Shown: one piece after another, positions 16,616 to 25,020 of the stretch
Layout of the letters: each line of letters begins with the position of its first letter
How positions within the stretch are numbered: position 1 is the first letter of the stretch
Assembly: GCA_965222725.1 (NCBI GenBank)
Contig: OZ244969.1
Span: 3,720,001-3,784,000, forward strand
Origin: GCA-2748575 sp965222725
GTDB taxonomy: Bacteria; Pseudomonadota; Gammaproteobacteria; Pseudomonadales; Ketobacteraceae
DNA: 64,000 nt
Direction of reading: 5' to 3'
Translations under genes and position numbers: made by a program
Notes under the pieces: model-generated
Told to the model about the DNA's origin: nothing
The model's database searches: none
What the model saw: only the letters and a program-made list of their open reading frames with translations

Positions 16616-18859
16616 CTAGTCATAGCGTAAATTGTAAACCAGTCCGAAATAACGGGGATCGCCTGCTCTGGCCAGACGCTGGGTATTGTCGTTAAAGAAC
16701 TGGGTTTCGTATTCTTCGTCCAGCAGGTTTTTGGCTACCAGGGCCACTGACCAGTCATAACGGTCATAAATCAGCTGTGAATCTACCGTAATCCGTGAAG
16801 GTAGCTGCTGGTCCGGGTTATTGGTCACATCATTGTAATGTTCATCCTGATAGGCGATATCCCACTCCCAGCGGGTGTATTCCGACAAGCGGTAGCTAAA
16901 CCCCAGGTTGGCGGACAGTTCCGGCGCAAATGCAAACTGATTCCCTGTCAGGTCCTCACCTCTGCTGCTGAATTCGGTAAACTCGGTTTTTACCATGCCC
17001 ACACCCAGTTGCATATCCAGGTTGGGGGTTACCCGGGCCAGCATATCCACTTCAAAACCTTTCAATTCCGCTTCACCGGCATTCACGGTATCAAAATCAT
17101 ACTGGTTGCCGGATTCGCCGAACACCGGTACCTGCATTTCTTTCCAGTCCGTATAGAACAGATTGGCGTTCAACGTGATAACACCATTCAGCCACTGGCT
17201 GCGAAAAGTGAGCTCGTAGTTCTGGGTGTATTCGGGGTCAAACTCATTGACCTGAAGGGTAATGGGGTTACGCTGCACGCCACCGGCACGATAGGCTTTC
17301 TGCACGACAAAACCAATGGTTTTGTCGGGATCTATCTGGTAGCTGATCGCCGCCTTGGGGAGAAACGCGCTGAATTCCGTGTCGTTGTCGCTGTTGGATT
17401 CCGGCAGGTAGTCAATGGTAAAGGCCGGGATCTGCTTGGCAAAGAGGGTGGTGCGGGCACTGGCGGTCTGGTCAATGCTTTCTTCGTCGTAGCGAAAGCC
17501 GAAACTGGTGGTCCAGCGATCCGTCAGTTCAATATCCAGTTCGCTGTAAAAGGCACTGTTGGTAATTTCTTTGTCATAGGTTTGTAACGGATTCAGTGTC
17601 AGGGAATTGCTGGCCACAAAATCAATCACCGGGCCTACGTTAAACGGCAACTGATTAATTATTTCATTAATGGCATCGGGTAGTTCTTCCAGAGCGGTTT
17701 CCACATCGATGACCCGGCTGATGGGCAGAGTAACATCCTGATCATAGTGGCTGTTTATGCGGGTGTAATACACACCGGCCACACCCTTCAGGCCGTTCTG
17801 GTTATCAAACCCCAGTTTCAGTTCCTGTGAGAGGCTACGGTCATTGGTTTCCAGCAGAAACAGGTTGCCTTCCAGCTCGCTGTAATCCGTATCTTCCTTG
17901 CGATCAAAGTCGTGACGATAGTAGGTGGTAACGCTTTCCAGCCAGAAAAAGTCATTCAGATACCAGGTGCCTTTCAAATGGGTAATGTTGTGTTCGCTAC
18001 CCTGGTCTGCTTCGGCATCGGAGGTTGATATCCGTTTTCCCGGAAAGTCATCGGCATTGATCAGGTCGGCGCCCGCGGTACGTTCCGCATAATTGTGACC
18101 AAGCACCAGGGTCAGATCCTGACTGGCTTGCCACTTCAGCTTGGCCCGTAAATTATCGAAAGTCTCGCCGTTATAGCTGTCGTCTTTGCGGGTGGTGTTG
18201 TTGATATAGCCCTTTTTTTCTTCGTGCTCTGCGGTTACCCGCAGCGCCAGGCTGTCGCCAACCAGCACCAGGTTTTTGGCAAAGGCGAGGCCGGTATGGT
18301 TGTTCTGGCCTACGCGGGCGCGGATTTTGGTTTCATCATAAAACACCGGATCCATGGTGGTAATGGAAACCGCTCCGGTCAAGGCATTGCGGCCTTGCTG
18401 GGTGGACTGGGCACCACGAAACACTTCCACCTGGGCGATATCAAAGGTGCTTTCCGGGCCATAAATGCTGGAGATAATGGTGGGTAAGGCGGCACCGTCA
18501 ATGGTGATGTTAATCAGCCCGTTGGTGCCGTCATCAGAACCGCCACCCACGCCGTACTGGGTAACACCGCGGATTGCAAAGCCCTTGTCGCCGAAAACGG
18601 AATTAACGTTGGGCATTTTATTTACCAGATCATACAGATCCGTGTCGGAGCCCTGTTCCAGTTCCAGGCCGGTGATAACAGATACACTGGTCTGGGTGTC
18701 CTGCAGGGAACGATCCTGAAGCTCCCCCACAACGGTAATGGTATCCAGGCTGTCAATCTTGTTGCCGGCATTGGCGTATACGCCATCAGAAGCCACTGTT
18801 AAACCTGTCAACGCCACGGTAAAACCCGGAATGGCGCGAACTGCTTTATAAAAATACAC
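16616..18859 (-). CDS. TonB-dependent siderophore receptor
   Basis: A 747-residue outer-membrane receptor, last gene of the siderophore operon. The GTG at 18859 is chosen because AGGAG lies 6 nt before it; a longer open frame exists but overlaps the previous gene. A signal sequence (AIPGFTVALTGLTVASDGVYA) is followed by a TonB box-like DTITVVGE, the plug domain (VSVITGLELEQGSDTDLYDL, GFAIRGVTQYG, VEVFRGAQSTQQGRNALTGA) and a barrel ending in YFGLVYNLRYD, a C-terminal aromatic-rich beta strand. It would import the ferric siderophore made by the upstream genes using the TonB system at 30-35 kb. It shares the minus-strand transcript, 26 bp after the DUF1624-like gene. Confidence 0.92.
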   Translation of the reverse strand: MYFYKAVRAIPGFTVALTGLTVASDGVYANAGNKIDSLDTITVVGELQDRSLQDTQTSVSVITGLELEQGSDTDLYDLVNKMPNVNSVFGDKGFAIRGVTQYGVGGGSDDGTNGLINITIDGAALPTIISSIYGPESTFDIAQVEVFRGAQSTQQGRNALTGAVSITTMDPVFYDETKIRARVGQNNHTGLAFAKNLVLVGDSLALRVTAEHEEKKGYINNTTRKDDSYNGETFDNLRAKLKWQASQDLTLVLGHNYAERTAGADLINADDFPGKRISTSDAEADQGSEHNITHLKGTWYLNDFFWLESVTTYYRHDFDRKEDTDYSELEGNLFLLETNDRSLSQELKLGFDNQNGLKGVAGVYYTRINSHYDQDVTLPISRVIDVETALEELPDAINEIINQLPFNVGPVIDFVASNSLTLNPLQTYDKEITNSAFYSELDIELTDRWTTSFGFRYDEESIDQTASARTTLFAKQIPAFTIDYLPESNSDNDTEFSAFLPKAAISYQIDPDKTIGFVVQKAYRAGGVQRNPITLQVNEFDPEYTQNYELTFRSQWLNGVITLNANLFYTDWKEMQVPVFGESGNQYDFDTVNAGEAELKGFEVDMLARVTPNLDMQLGVGMVKTEFTEFSSRGEDLTGNQFAFAPELSANLGFSYRLSEYTRWEWDIAYQDEHYNDVTNNPDQQLPSRITVDSQLIYDRYDWSVALVAKNLLDEEYETQFFNDNTQRLARAGDPRYFGLVYNLRYD

Positions 18860-18885
18860 GAATATACTCCTGAAAGAATACGGCT

Positions 18886-19998
18886 CTAACTTGCTGCAAC
18901 TGTTTGTGACCGTGGGCTGGAAAAAGCCTGCGTGGTTTTTAACAGCAGGTAGTCCACCAGTAAGGTCAGGGCGGTCATTACGGGCATCATCAGCAACACT
19001 TCTATGGTGCTGAGAGTGTGATACCCGACAACGCCCATTCCCCAGAAAATCAGGGTCCACTGAATAAAATAAATAGTGGTTACCCGGGAACTCAGGTAAA
19101 GCGCACAGCGCCGGAACCAGGCCTTATGGTGCAGTGGACGGGTAAGAACACGAGAATACAGGTAGAAGAAACACAGACTGGCACCTACTGCCAACAGGGC
19201 ACCGCCAGGGCCGGCATGGAAAAAGTCGTTAAAGTGGTATTCCCAGTCGTAACTACACAGGCCAGCGCCTATCGCCAGGGTTGCAGGGCCGATCATCAGT
19301 ATGGCGCGATACAGGCCTTTTTCACCAGCGTTTGCATCCAGAAAATACCGGCCAAGAAACATGCCGATAAAGATATTGGAAATCCAGGGAAACACCGGAA
19401 AATACACATTCCATTGCGTGCCCACCATCAGATCAAACAGGTAGTCGATACCCCCAATGCCGGGGCGGTACCCTTTTACCAGAGTGTAAATAGCGATGGA
19501 AAGTAAACCGAGCAACAGATAGGTCCACTTGCTGCTGGTGAAGTGCCGCACCAGGCCGACAATCGCAAAGGATATGCCGGCCATTTGCAGAATATCGCCG
19601 GTCTGTACCAGATAAATGAGTTGCGAACTGCTGAGTGGTGATTCCCAGCCATAGGCATCAATAAAGCTTTCCGGCATGGTGCCAAACAGCTTGATAGGCA
19701 CAATAAACTTGAAAAAGTTCAGCGCGTATCCGGCTATCAGCAAGAGTGCGGCTCGTTTCAGCGCATAGCCCAGTGACTGGTGCCGGGTGACAATAAAAGA
19801 AAAGCCCATGGTCATCAAAAACGCACCGGTGGCCTGGCCAATGGTGTGTACCACGCTGCCAAACCCGGATTCGTACTGCACATCCGATGCGGCATACATC
19901 CACAGGGTGTGCACAGCGGCGAGCATTAAAGCTGCCGTGCCGCGGGCCAGGTCAATATCGAAAACGCGCTGTTGGCTGGAGTTGATGGGAGTATTCAT
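18886..19998 (-). CDS. Polytopic membrane protein, DUF1624/HGSNAT-like (acyltransferase-like)
   Basis: A 370-residue protein with about ten hydrophobic segments. The N-terminal QRVFDIDLARGTAALMLAAVH, followed by a short loop and a second helix, resembles the DUF1624/COG3503 (heparan-alpha-glucosaminide N-acetyltransferase-like) family, in which an early His in the first membrane helix is thought to take part in acyl transfer. It lies between the synthetase gene (4-bp gap) and the TonB receptor gene (26-bp gap), so it belongs to the siderophore operon. It could acylate the siderophore, or help it or its iron complex cross the inner membrane; neither is shown. ATG 19998 is preferred over an ATG 20 codons upstream because AAAGGT precedes it and the longer form would run into the previous gene. 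Confidence 0.72.
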   Translation of the reverse strand: MNTPINSSQQRVFDIDLARGTAALMLAAVHTLWMYAASDVQYESGFGSVVHTIGQATGAFLMTMGFSFIVTRHQSLGYALKRAALLLIAGYALNFFKFIVPIKLFGTMPESFIDAYGWESPLSSSQLIYLVQTGDILQMAGISFAIVGLVRHFTSSKWTYLLLGLLSIAIYTLVKGYRPGIGGIDYLFDLMVGTQWNVYFPVFPWISNIFIGMFLGRYFLDANAGEKGLYRAILMIGPATLAIGAGLCSYDWEYHFNDFFHAGPGGALLAVGASLCFFYLYSRVLTRPLHHKAWFRRCALYLSSRVTTIYFIQWTLIFWGMGVVGYHTLSTIEVLLMMPVMTALTLLVDYLLLKTTQAFSSPRSQTVAAS

Positions 19999-20002
19999 GG
20001 AT

Positions 20003-22399
20003 TTACCTTTGGCTACCTTGGCGGAAGGGGGCAATGGGGTTTTGCAGTACGCCCGCAAACTGCAACAGTTTGGACGGGTCTGTCAGATCAATCATTTGCT
20101 GGTTGTTGGCCAGTTGCAGTCGGTTAAGGCAGGACAGTGAGAAAGTGTCCTTGAACAGGTCGTGTTGCTGGTACTTTGCGGCAAACTCTGGGTGAGCGTC
20201 CTGGTAGTCCTGTACGCAGCGGGCTACCAGCTCCCAGAAGCTTTCCGGCTGGTAATCGGAGTCCTCGAACAGGATCGCCGTAAGGAACCGGAAAAAGCAG
20301 TCAAACACATCCATAAAGAAGGACAGCAACTCAAAGTCTTCGGGAACCGTTACCGCAATCCGTTTTACCTGCTCGGGCAGTTCGCAATCGGTATTCAGCA
20401 GGCAGATTTCCTCACCGATATCCTTCATGAACACCCTGACCGGTACGTTGTTCTTCATCACCAGAATCAGGTTTTCGCCGTGGGGCATGTACACCAGGCT
20501 GTATTTGAAATAGCAGTGCAGCAGGGGTGTCAGGTAAGCTTTCAAATAGGATTGAATCCATTGATCCGTATCCAGCGGCGAAGCGGCAATCAGCTCTGTT
20601 ACCAGCGCTTTACCAGCGGGATCCACATGGAGCAGAGCCGCCATGGTCATGAGTTTTTCGTCGGGTTCAATCAGCTTCATGGGCGATTCCCGCCACAAAC
20701 CCGCCAGCATTTTTTTGTAAGGGCTGTCGCCCACCAGGTCGTTTTCGTAGGTAGGGTTGCTGTAACCAACGGATGCAATTTCCCGCAGTATGCCAAAACC
20801 GTTAGCCTGCAGATCCTGATCCTTGCTGATGAGGTCGTACAACCAGTCGTTAATGGCCGGGGTGACTTTCATGTAAGCCGCAGACAGGCCGCGCATAAAG
20901 CCCATATTCAAAACGGACAGGGCGGTTTTAACGTAAAACTTTTCCGGGTTGCTGCGGTTAAAGAAAGTACGTATGGACTGCTGGGCCTGATAGGCGTCAT
21001 CGGAATAGCCCAGGCAGACGATGTGGCAGGTAGCAATATCGGCGGCATACACGTGGGCCAGTTTGTTGTACCACTGCCAGGGGTGAATCGGCATCAGAAG
21101 GTAGTCGTCCGGGTTCAGGCCCTTGTCCTGCAGCTGGCGATTGAATTCCGCCAGGGTGGTGGGATCAAATTCCTGATCCAGCAGTTGCTGATAACTCATG
21201 TCCTGCCCGGCAGAAAAGGTAGCGCGATCCTTGTGAGCTGCCACCCAGATCAGCCGTACCGGTGCACCTGCCTCGGGAACATAGTGAGGAAAATCATTGG
21301 CATCAAATCCGATCCGGCCATTGTTGGCAATAAAACCCGGGTGGCCTTCGGTCATGGCGGCTTCAATGGTCTGAAAATCAGCGCTTGCCAGTTGTGATGA
21401 GGGCAACCAGTCGCAGCTGTGTTTGTACGCACTGCTGTATAGGGTGGCGGAAATCTCTTCCAGATAGGTGGGCAGCTGTTTCTGGCTGATGCCCATGGTT
21501 TGACTGAATTCAATCACAAACGCCAGTGCATCCAGCGGTGCTTCAGCGCCGCTTTTCAGCTTTTTGATGGAGTCTGTTTCAATCAGCCAGTGTTCCAGGG
21601 GCAACAGGCAGGCGTCAAACTCGTAGGCAACGTTCTCGTCGTCGCTCTGGATACGGTAATGGCCGCCGGCATCCCCTCGGGTTACCAGCGACGGAGTGAG
21701 GATGCGTTCATGAGACAGTTCTGTTAAACACTTGCGGATCAGCAGCCGGTTGACCCGGGCCCAGACATTCTCGGAATCCAGTGGCGATACTGCCAGCTCC
21801 GGTTGCGACAAACGCTGCAGTTGGTCAGTCTGGTTTTGCGATGCCAGCGCCAGTTGAAACTGCTCACGGGTACAGAATGCCAGCCAGGCTGACTTGTCGC
21901 CCATCTGGATAACGCGCTCATGGCGAAAGCCGTATTTGCGATTCAACCGATGAATTTTATGATTGCGGATATCGGGCTCCACCACAATCCGTTTAATCTC
22001 ATCACGGGTAAACAAGTAGGCCATCAAGGCGTGGAATACACTGCTGGTAAAACCATGCACCGGCTGTTCGCCCGGTGCCACCAGAATATGCATGCCCAGG
22101 TCACCCTCGCGGGGCGAGTAGGTTTCGCCCACCGGTTCATGACGAGGATCATACAGCTCGATGAGAAAACAGGGCTTGTCCTGATGAAAACCCAGGTAAC
22201 ATTCGTGGTGTTCGCTGGCGTTCATGTCATCGTAGAACTTTGCTACTTCATCCCGGGAGAGATCGCCCATCATCCAGAAACCGGCGTAGGGTGCGCTGGT
22301 CCAGCTGTGCACCAGTTCCGCCTGTTCGGTGCCGTCAAAGGATCTGATGCTGAAGGTACCCAACGCGTCTGTGTGAGTGTAAACGGTACGCTGACTCAT
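20003..22399 (-). CDS. bibC: Fused N-acyltransferase-IucA/IucC NIS siderophore synthetase (BibC-like)
   Basis: A 798-residue two-part enzyme. Residues 1 to about 190 form a GNAT acyltransferase of the siderophore type (WMMGDLSRDEVAKFYDDM, GDLGMHILVAPGE, RIVVEPDIRNHKIHRLNRKY). From about 215 on it is an IucA/IucC-type NIS synthetase with PIHPWQWYN (about 440), EIASVGYSNPTYENDLVGD, YMPHGENLILVMKNN (about 641) and a FhuF-like C-terminal part. The same fusion is known from bisucaberin synthetase BibC of Aliivibrio salmonicida. The predicted role is to acylate N-hydroxy-diamine (succinyl-type) and then adenylate and join the units into a dimeric or trimeric hydroxamate. It overlaps the exporter gene by 4 nt. 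The product is inferred; chain length and ring closure cannot be read from the sequence. Confidence 0.9.
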   Translation of the reverse strand: MSQRTVYTHTDALGTFSIRSFDGTEQAELVHSWTSAPYAGFWMMGDLSRDEVAKFYDDMNASEHHECYLGFHQDKPCFLIELYDPRHEPVGETYSPREGDLGMHILVAPGEQPVHGFTSSVFHALMAYLFTRDEIKRIVVEPDIRNHKIHRLNRKYGFRHERVIQMGDKSAWLAFCTREQFQLALASQNQTDQLQRLSQPELAVSPLDSENVWARVNRLLIRKCLTELSHERILTPSLVTRGDAGGHYRIQSDDENVAYEFDACLLPLEHWLIETDSIKKLKSGAEAPLDALAFVIEFSQTMGISQKQLPTYLEEISATLYSSAYKHSCDWLPSSQLASADFQTIEAAMTEGHPGFIANNGRIGFDANDFPHYVPEAGAPVRLIWVAAHKDRATFSAGQDMSYQQLLDQEFDPTTLAEFNRQLQDKGLNPDDYLLMPIHPWQWYNKLAHVYAADIATCHIVCLGYSDDAYQAQQSIRTFFNRSNPEKFYVKTALSVLNMGFMRGLSAAYMKVTPAINDWLYDLISKDQDLQANGFGILREIASVGYSNPTYENDLVGDSPYKKMLAGLWRESPMKLIEPDEKLMTMAALLHVDPAGKALVTELIAASPLDTDQWIQSYLKAYLTPLLHCYFKYSLVYMPHGENLILVMKNNVPVRVFMKDIGEEICLLNTDCELPEQVKRIAVTVPEDFELLSFFMDVFDCFFRFLTAILFEDSDYQPESFWELVARCVQDYQDAHPEFAAKYQQHDLFKDTFSLSCLNRLQLANNQQMIDLTDPSKLLQFAGVLQNPIAPFRQGSQR

Positions 22400-23637
22400 G
22401 CTGACTGAGGCTCCTTGTTAATAGCGTCGCCGGCAGTTTGCTGTTGCTGGTGGCGAACCTGCCCGCGGAAAAAATACAGAAAAACAATACTGGTGCAGAC
22501 AAAACCGGCCAATGACACCCAGAAAGGCATTTGCAGACTGAATCGGGATACCAGGGAGCCCACACTGAAAGAGGCCAGTAATACGCCGATGTTCTGGAAC
22601 AGGTGGATTTTGCTGAAATCGATGGCGTAGTCATCCTTGTGACTCAGTTCGAACATCACTACTTCCAGCCGCACCGTGATCTGGAACATGGCCCAGCCAA
22701 ACACGCAGCGGCCAAGCACTACCGCTAGCGGTTCATTGATGCTTTGCACAAATACGCCAATCAGTGCCAGGCCAAAGGCGTTCAGAATAATCCGGTAATT
22801 ATTCACTTCACCCTGTTGGCGATGGTTGAACCAGAGCCCGATCAGAGCAATCCAGCCGGGAATGGAATAGACGGCACCGGCAATCAGTTCGTTGCCCAGA
22901 CTGGATACCGACTCCCAGTATTTTGAAAAGAACGGCCGGATCAGAAACGCACTGAAGTAAAACATCAGGGAAATAATCCCCAGGCTGTAGACATAGTGCT
23001 TGCTGTTTTGTGTGGCTTCCGGTGTGACTGTTGCCTCGGATGCGCTGACCGCTTCCGCGGGGGCAGCTACTTGCGGCTGCCTGAAAGGTACCCGCTTCAT
23101 CCCGATAATACCCAGGCACACAATTACCTGAAGTGCATCCGTACCCGCCATAATCAGGTACACAGCCCTGGGATTGATATACTCCAGCATGGTGCCGCCA
23201 ATCAAGGCACCGGCAATGGCGCCAAAATGCATCAGAATGGAGAACAGACTGGCGACGCCAAGGTGCTTGTCTTTTGCTTCCAGGCGCATGACATAGGGGT
23301 AGATCAGCAAATAGCTGGCTTTAAACACCAGCATGGCCTGGGACAGAATCCAGAATGTCACCAGATCCGACACATAAAAACAGCTGATCCCCAGAATACC
23401 GGCACAGATCTGGGTATACACCCACAGGTGCAACTCATTAACTTTTTTGGCGACCCTGGCCCACAAAGGAAAGGTCACCATTACGGTAAAGCAGCAGGCG
23501 GCAATATAAAAACCCACGTGCTCGGGGCTGTGCTGATTGAATTCCGCCGCAAAGAACTGCGGATAGAAAGGCAACAGCATGGTATCCGCAACCACGGATA
23601 CCAGGGTAAGAAGAATCAGTCCGGCCTTTAAACTCAT
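22396..23637 (-). CDS. MFS transporter, probable siderophore exporter
   Basis: A 413-residue major facilitator protein with about 12 hydrophobic helices and a charged central loop rich in Ala/Glu/Gln (about 180-205). N-terminal helix 1 starts LKAGLILLTLVSVVADTMLLP, and the loop after helix 2 carries PLWARVAKKVNEL, a loose version of the MFS loop motif. Its start lies 1 bp after the hydroxylase stop and its end overlaps the synthetase by 4 nt, placing it inside the biosynthetic operon, where an MFS protein usually exports the finished siderophore. Import of the iron complex is the less likely alternative because a TonB receptor is present and no ABC importer is. Confidence 0.85.
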   Translation of the reverse strand: MSLKAGLILLTLVSVVADTMLLPFYPQFFAAEFNQHSPEHVGFYIAACCFTVMVTFPLWARVAKKVNELHLWVYTQICAGILGISCFYVSDLVTFWILSQAMLVFKASYLLIYPYVMRLEAKDKHLGVASLFSILMHFGAIAGALIGGTMLEYINPRAVYLIMAGTDALQVIVCLGIIGMKRVPFRQPQVAAPAEAVSASEATVTPEATQNSKHYVYSLGIISLMFYFSAFLIRPFFSKYWESVSSLGNELIAGAVYSIPGWIALIGLWFNHRQQGEVNNYRIILNAFGLALIGVFVQSINEPLAVVLGRCVFGWAMFQITVRLEVVMFELSHKDDYAIDFSKIHLFQNIGVLLASFSVGSLVSRFSLQMPFWVSLAGFVCTSIVFLYFFRGQVRHQQQQTAGDAINKEPQSA

Positions 23638-23638
23638 A

Positions 23639-25006
23639 TTAATTCTGCTCGGTTACCAGTGTATCGATGAAACTGTTCACGCTGCCGGCCTCTGTGCCCG
23701 GTGCGCCAAATTGCTGAAAGGCAATCTGTTGCTCAATGGGGTAGTGCTCCTTGCCGGTGATTTCGCGGATCAGATAAGAGTTGCGATAGCAGGCCATGCC
23801 CAGATCCGGCGACACAAAACCATGGGTGTGCAGCTCGGCGTTCTGTACAAACAGGTCCTGCCCCTGATGGTCGATAGCATAATTGCGATGAACATCGAAC
23901 TGGCCGTCTTCGTCGTAACGGATTCTGGATTTCAGCGGCAGTAAAAATTCCGGTTCGCGGTATTGATAGCCGGTGGCCAGCACCAGGCCCTGTGTAGGCA
24001 GTTCATAGGCTCGATTTTGTTCGCGGTGATAAAACTCAAGCTTCAGTTCCGGTTGGGCTGCGACGGCAAGCTTACGCAGCTCGCTGTTGGTGACAATGTT
24101 GACTTTCAGCTTTTCGTTACGGGGATTCAGTTTTACCTGCTTGGTGTACAGCAGATCAAAAATGGCGTTAATCAGATCGCCGTTAATCCCCTTGTAGAGG
24201 TTTTTCTGTTCTTTCACCAGCTGCTTTCTGTCCCGGGCCGGCAGGTTATAGAAATAATCGACGTACTCCGGTGACGTCATTTCCAGTGTCAGCTTGGTGT
24301 ATTCCAGGGGGTAAAAGCGGGGCGCACTGGTAACCCAGTTCAGGGTGTAATCGTACTGGTCTATATCCTGCAGCAGGTCGTAAAAAATTTCCGCTGCACT
24401 CTGGCCACTGCCGATAACGGTAATGCCGGATTGCTGTTGCAGGGATTCCTTGCGATACAGGTAATCACCGGAATGTAGCACGTTGGGGTTATCTTCCAGC
24501 GGCTGTTGGCAAGAGTCAGGCACGAAAGGTGAGGGCCCGGTACCCAGTACCAGTTTGCGGGCATAGTAAATTTCGGTTTCGCCCGTCTTGGTATCGCTTA
24601 CCGTCAGTTGGTAACACTTGAGTTCCGGATGATAGGTGGCGGTATTCACTCGCTTCTGCCAGCGAAGATTCGTCAGTTGTGATACTGCCCACTGGCAATA
24701 CTGATTGTATTCTTCACGTAGCAGGAAGAAATCTTCCCGGATGTAAAAAGAATAAAGCCTGCCCTGTTGTTTGATGTAGTTCAAAAAGCTCAGCGGGTGA
24801 GTGGGATCTGCCAGGGTCACCAGATCCGACATAAAGGGTGTTTGCAGATGCACGCCTTCGATCATCAGGCCGGGGTGCCAGTCAAAGCCGTCGCGCTGGT
24901 CCAGAAACAATCCCTGCACATCCTCCAGGGTAGAGGTAAGGCAGGCCAGCCCCAGGTTAAATGGCCCGATGCCAACGGCAATAAAATCGTAAATGGGGGT
25001 GCTCAT
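23639..25006 (-). CDS. Diamine N-hydroxylase (flavin monooxygenase, IucD/DesB-type)
   Basis: A 455-residue class B flavoprotein N-hydroxylase. It has the FAD motif FIAVGIGPFNLGLA (about 8-21), the family block GFDWHPGLMIEGVHLQTPFM, the NADPH motif ITVIGSGQSAAEIFYDLL (about 195) and the C-terminal ATGYQYREPEF. The enzyme adds oxygen to the terminal amine of cadaverine or putrescine (or lysine/ornithine). Its position directly after a PLP decarboxylase and its similarity to DesB/PubA-type enzymes favour a diamine substrate. ATG 25006 is chosen over a frame extended upstream because CGGAG precedes it and it lies 14 bp after the decarboxylase stop. Confidence 0.92.
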   Translation of the reverse strand: MSTPIYDFIAVGIGPFNLGLACLTSTLEDVQGLFLDQRDGFDWHPGLMIEGVHLQTPFMSDLVTLADPTHPLSFLNYIKQQGRLYSFYIREDFFLLREEYNQYCQWAVSQLTNLRWQKRVNTATYHPELKCYQLTVSDTKTGETEIYYARKLVLGTGPSPFVPDSCQQPLEDNPNVLHSGDYLYRKESLQQQSGITVIGSGQSAAEIFYDLLQDIDQYDYTLNWVTSAPRFYPLEYTKLTLEMTSPEYVDYFYNLPARDRKQLVKEQKNLYKGINGDLINAIFDLLYTKQVKLNPRNEKLKVNIVTNSELRKLAVAAQPELKLEFYHREQNRAYELPTQGLVLATGYQYREPEFLLPLKSRIRYDEDGQFDVHRNYAIDHQGQDLFVQNAELHTHGFVSPDLGMACYRNSYLIREITGKEHYPIEQQIAFQQFGAPGTEAGSVNSFIDTLVTEQN

Positions 25007-25020
25007 GAGTTGGCTCCGGG

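Noticed and set aside
18860..19060. Upstream extension of the TonB receptor frame (67 codons)
   Set aside because: It overlaps the DUF1624-like gene, has no signal sequence, and the GTG at 18859 has an ideal ribosome-binding site and starts a signal peptide.
20162..21397. Plus-strand open frame (411 codons) opposite the siderophore synthetase
   Set aside because: Shadow of the BibC-like gene; no motif, no ribosome-binding site, composition typical of antisense reading.
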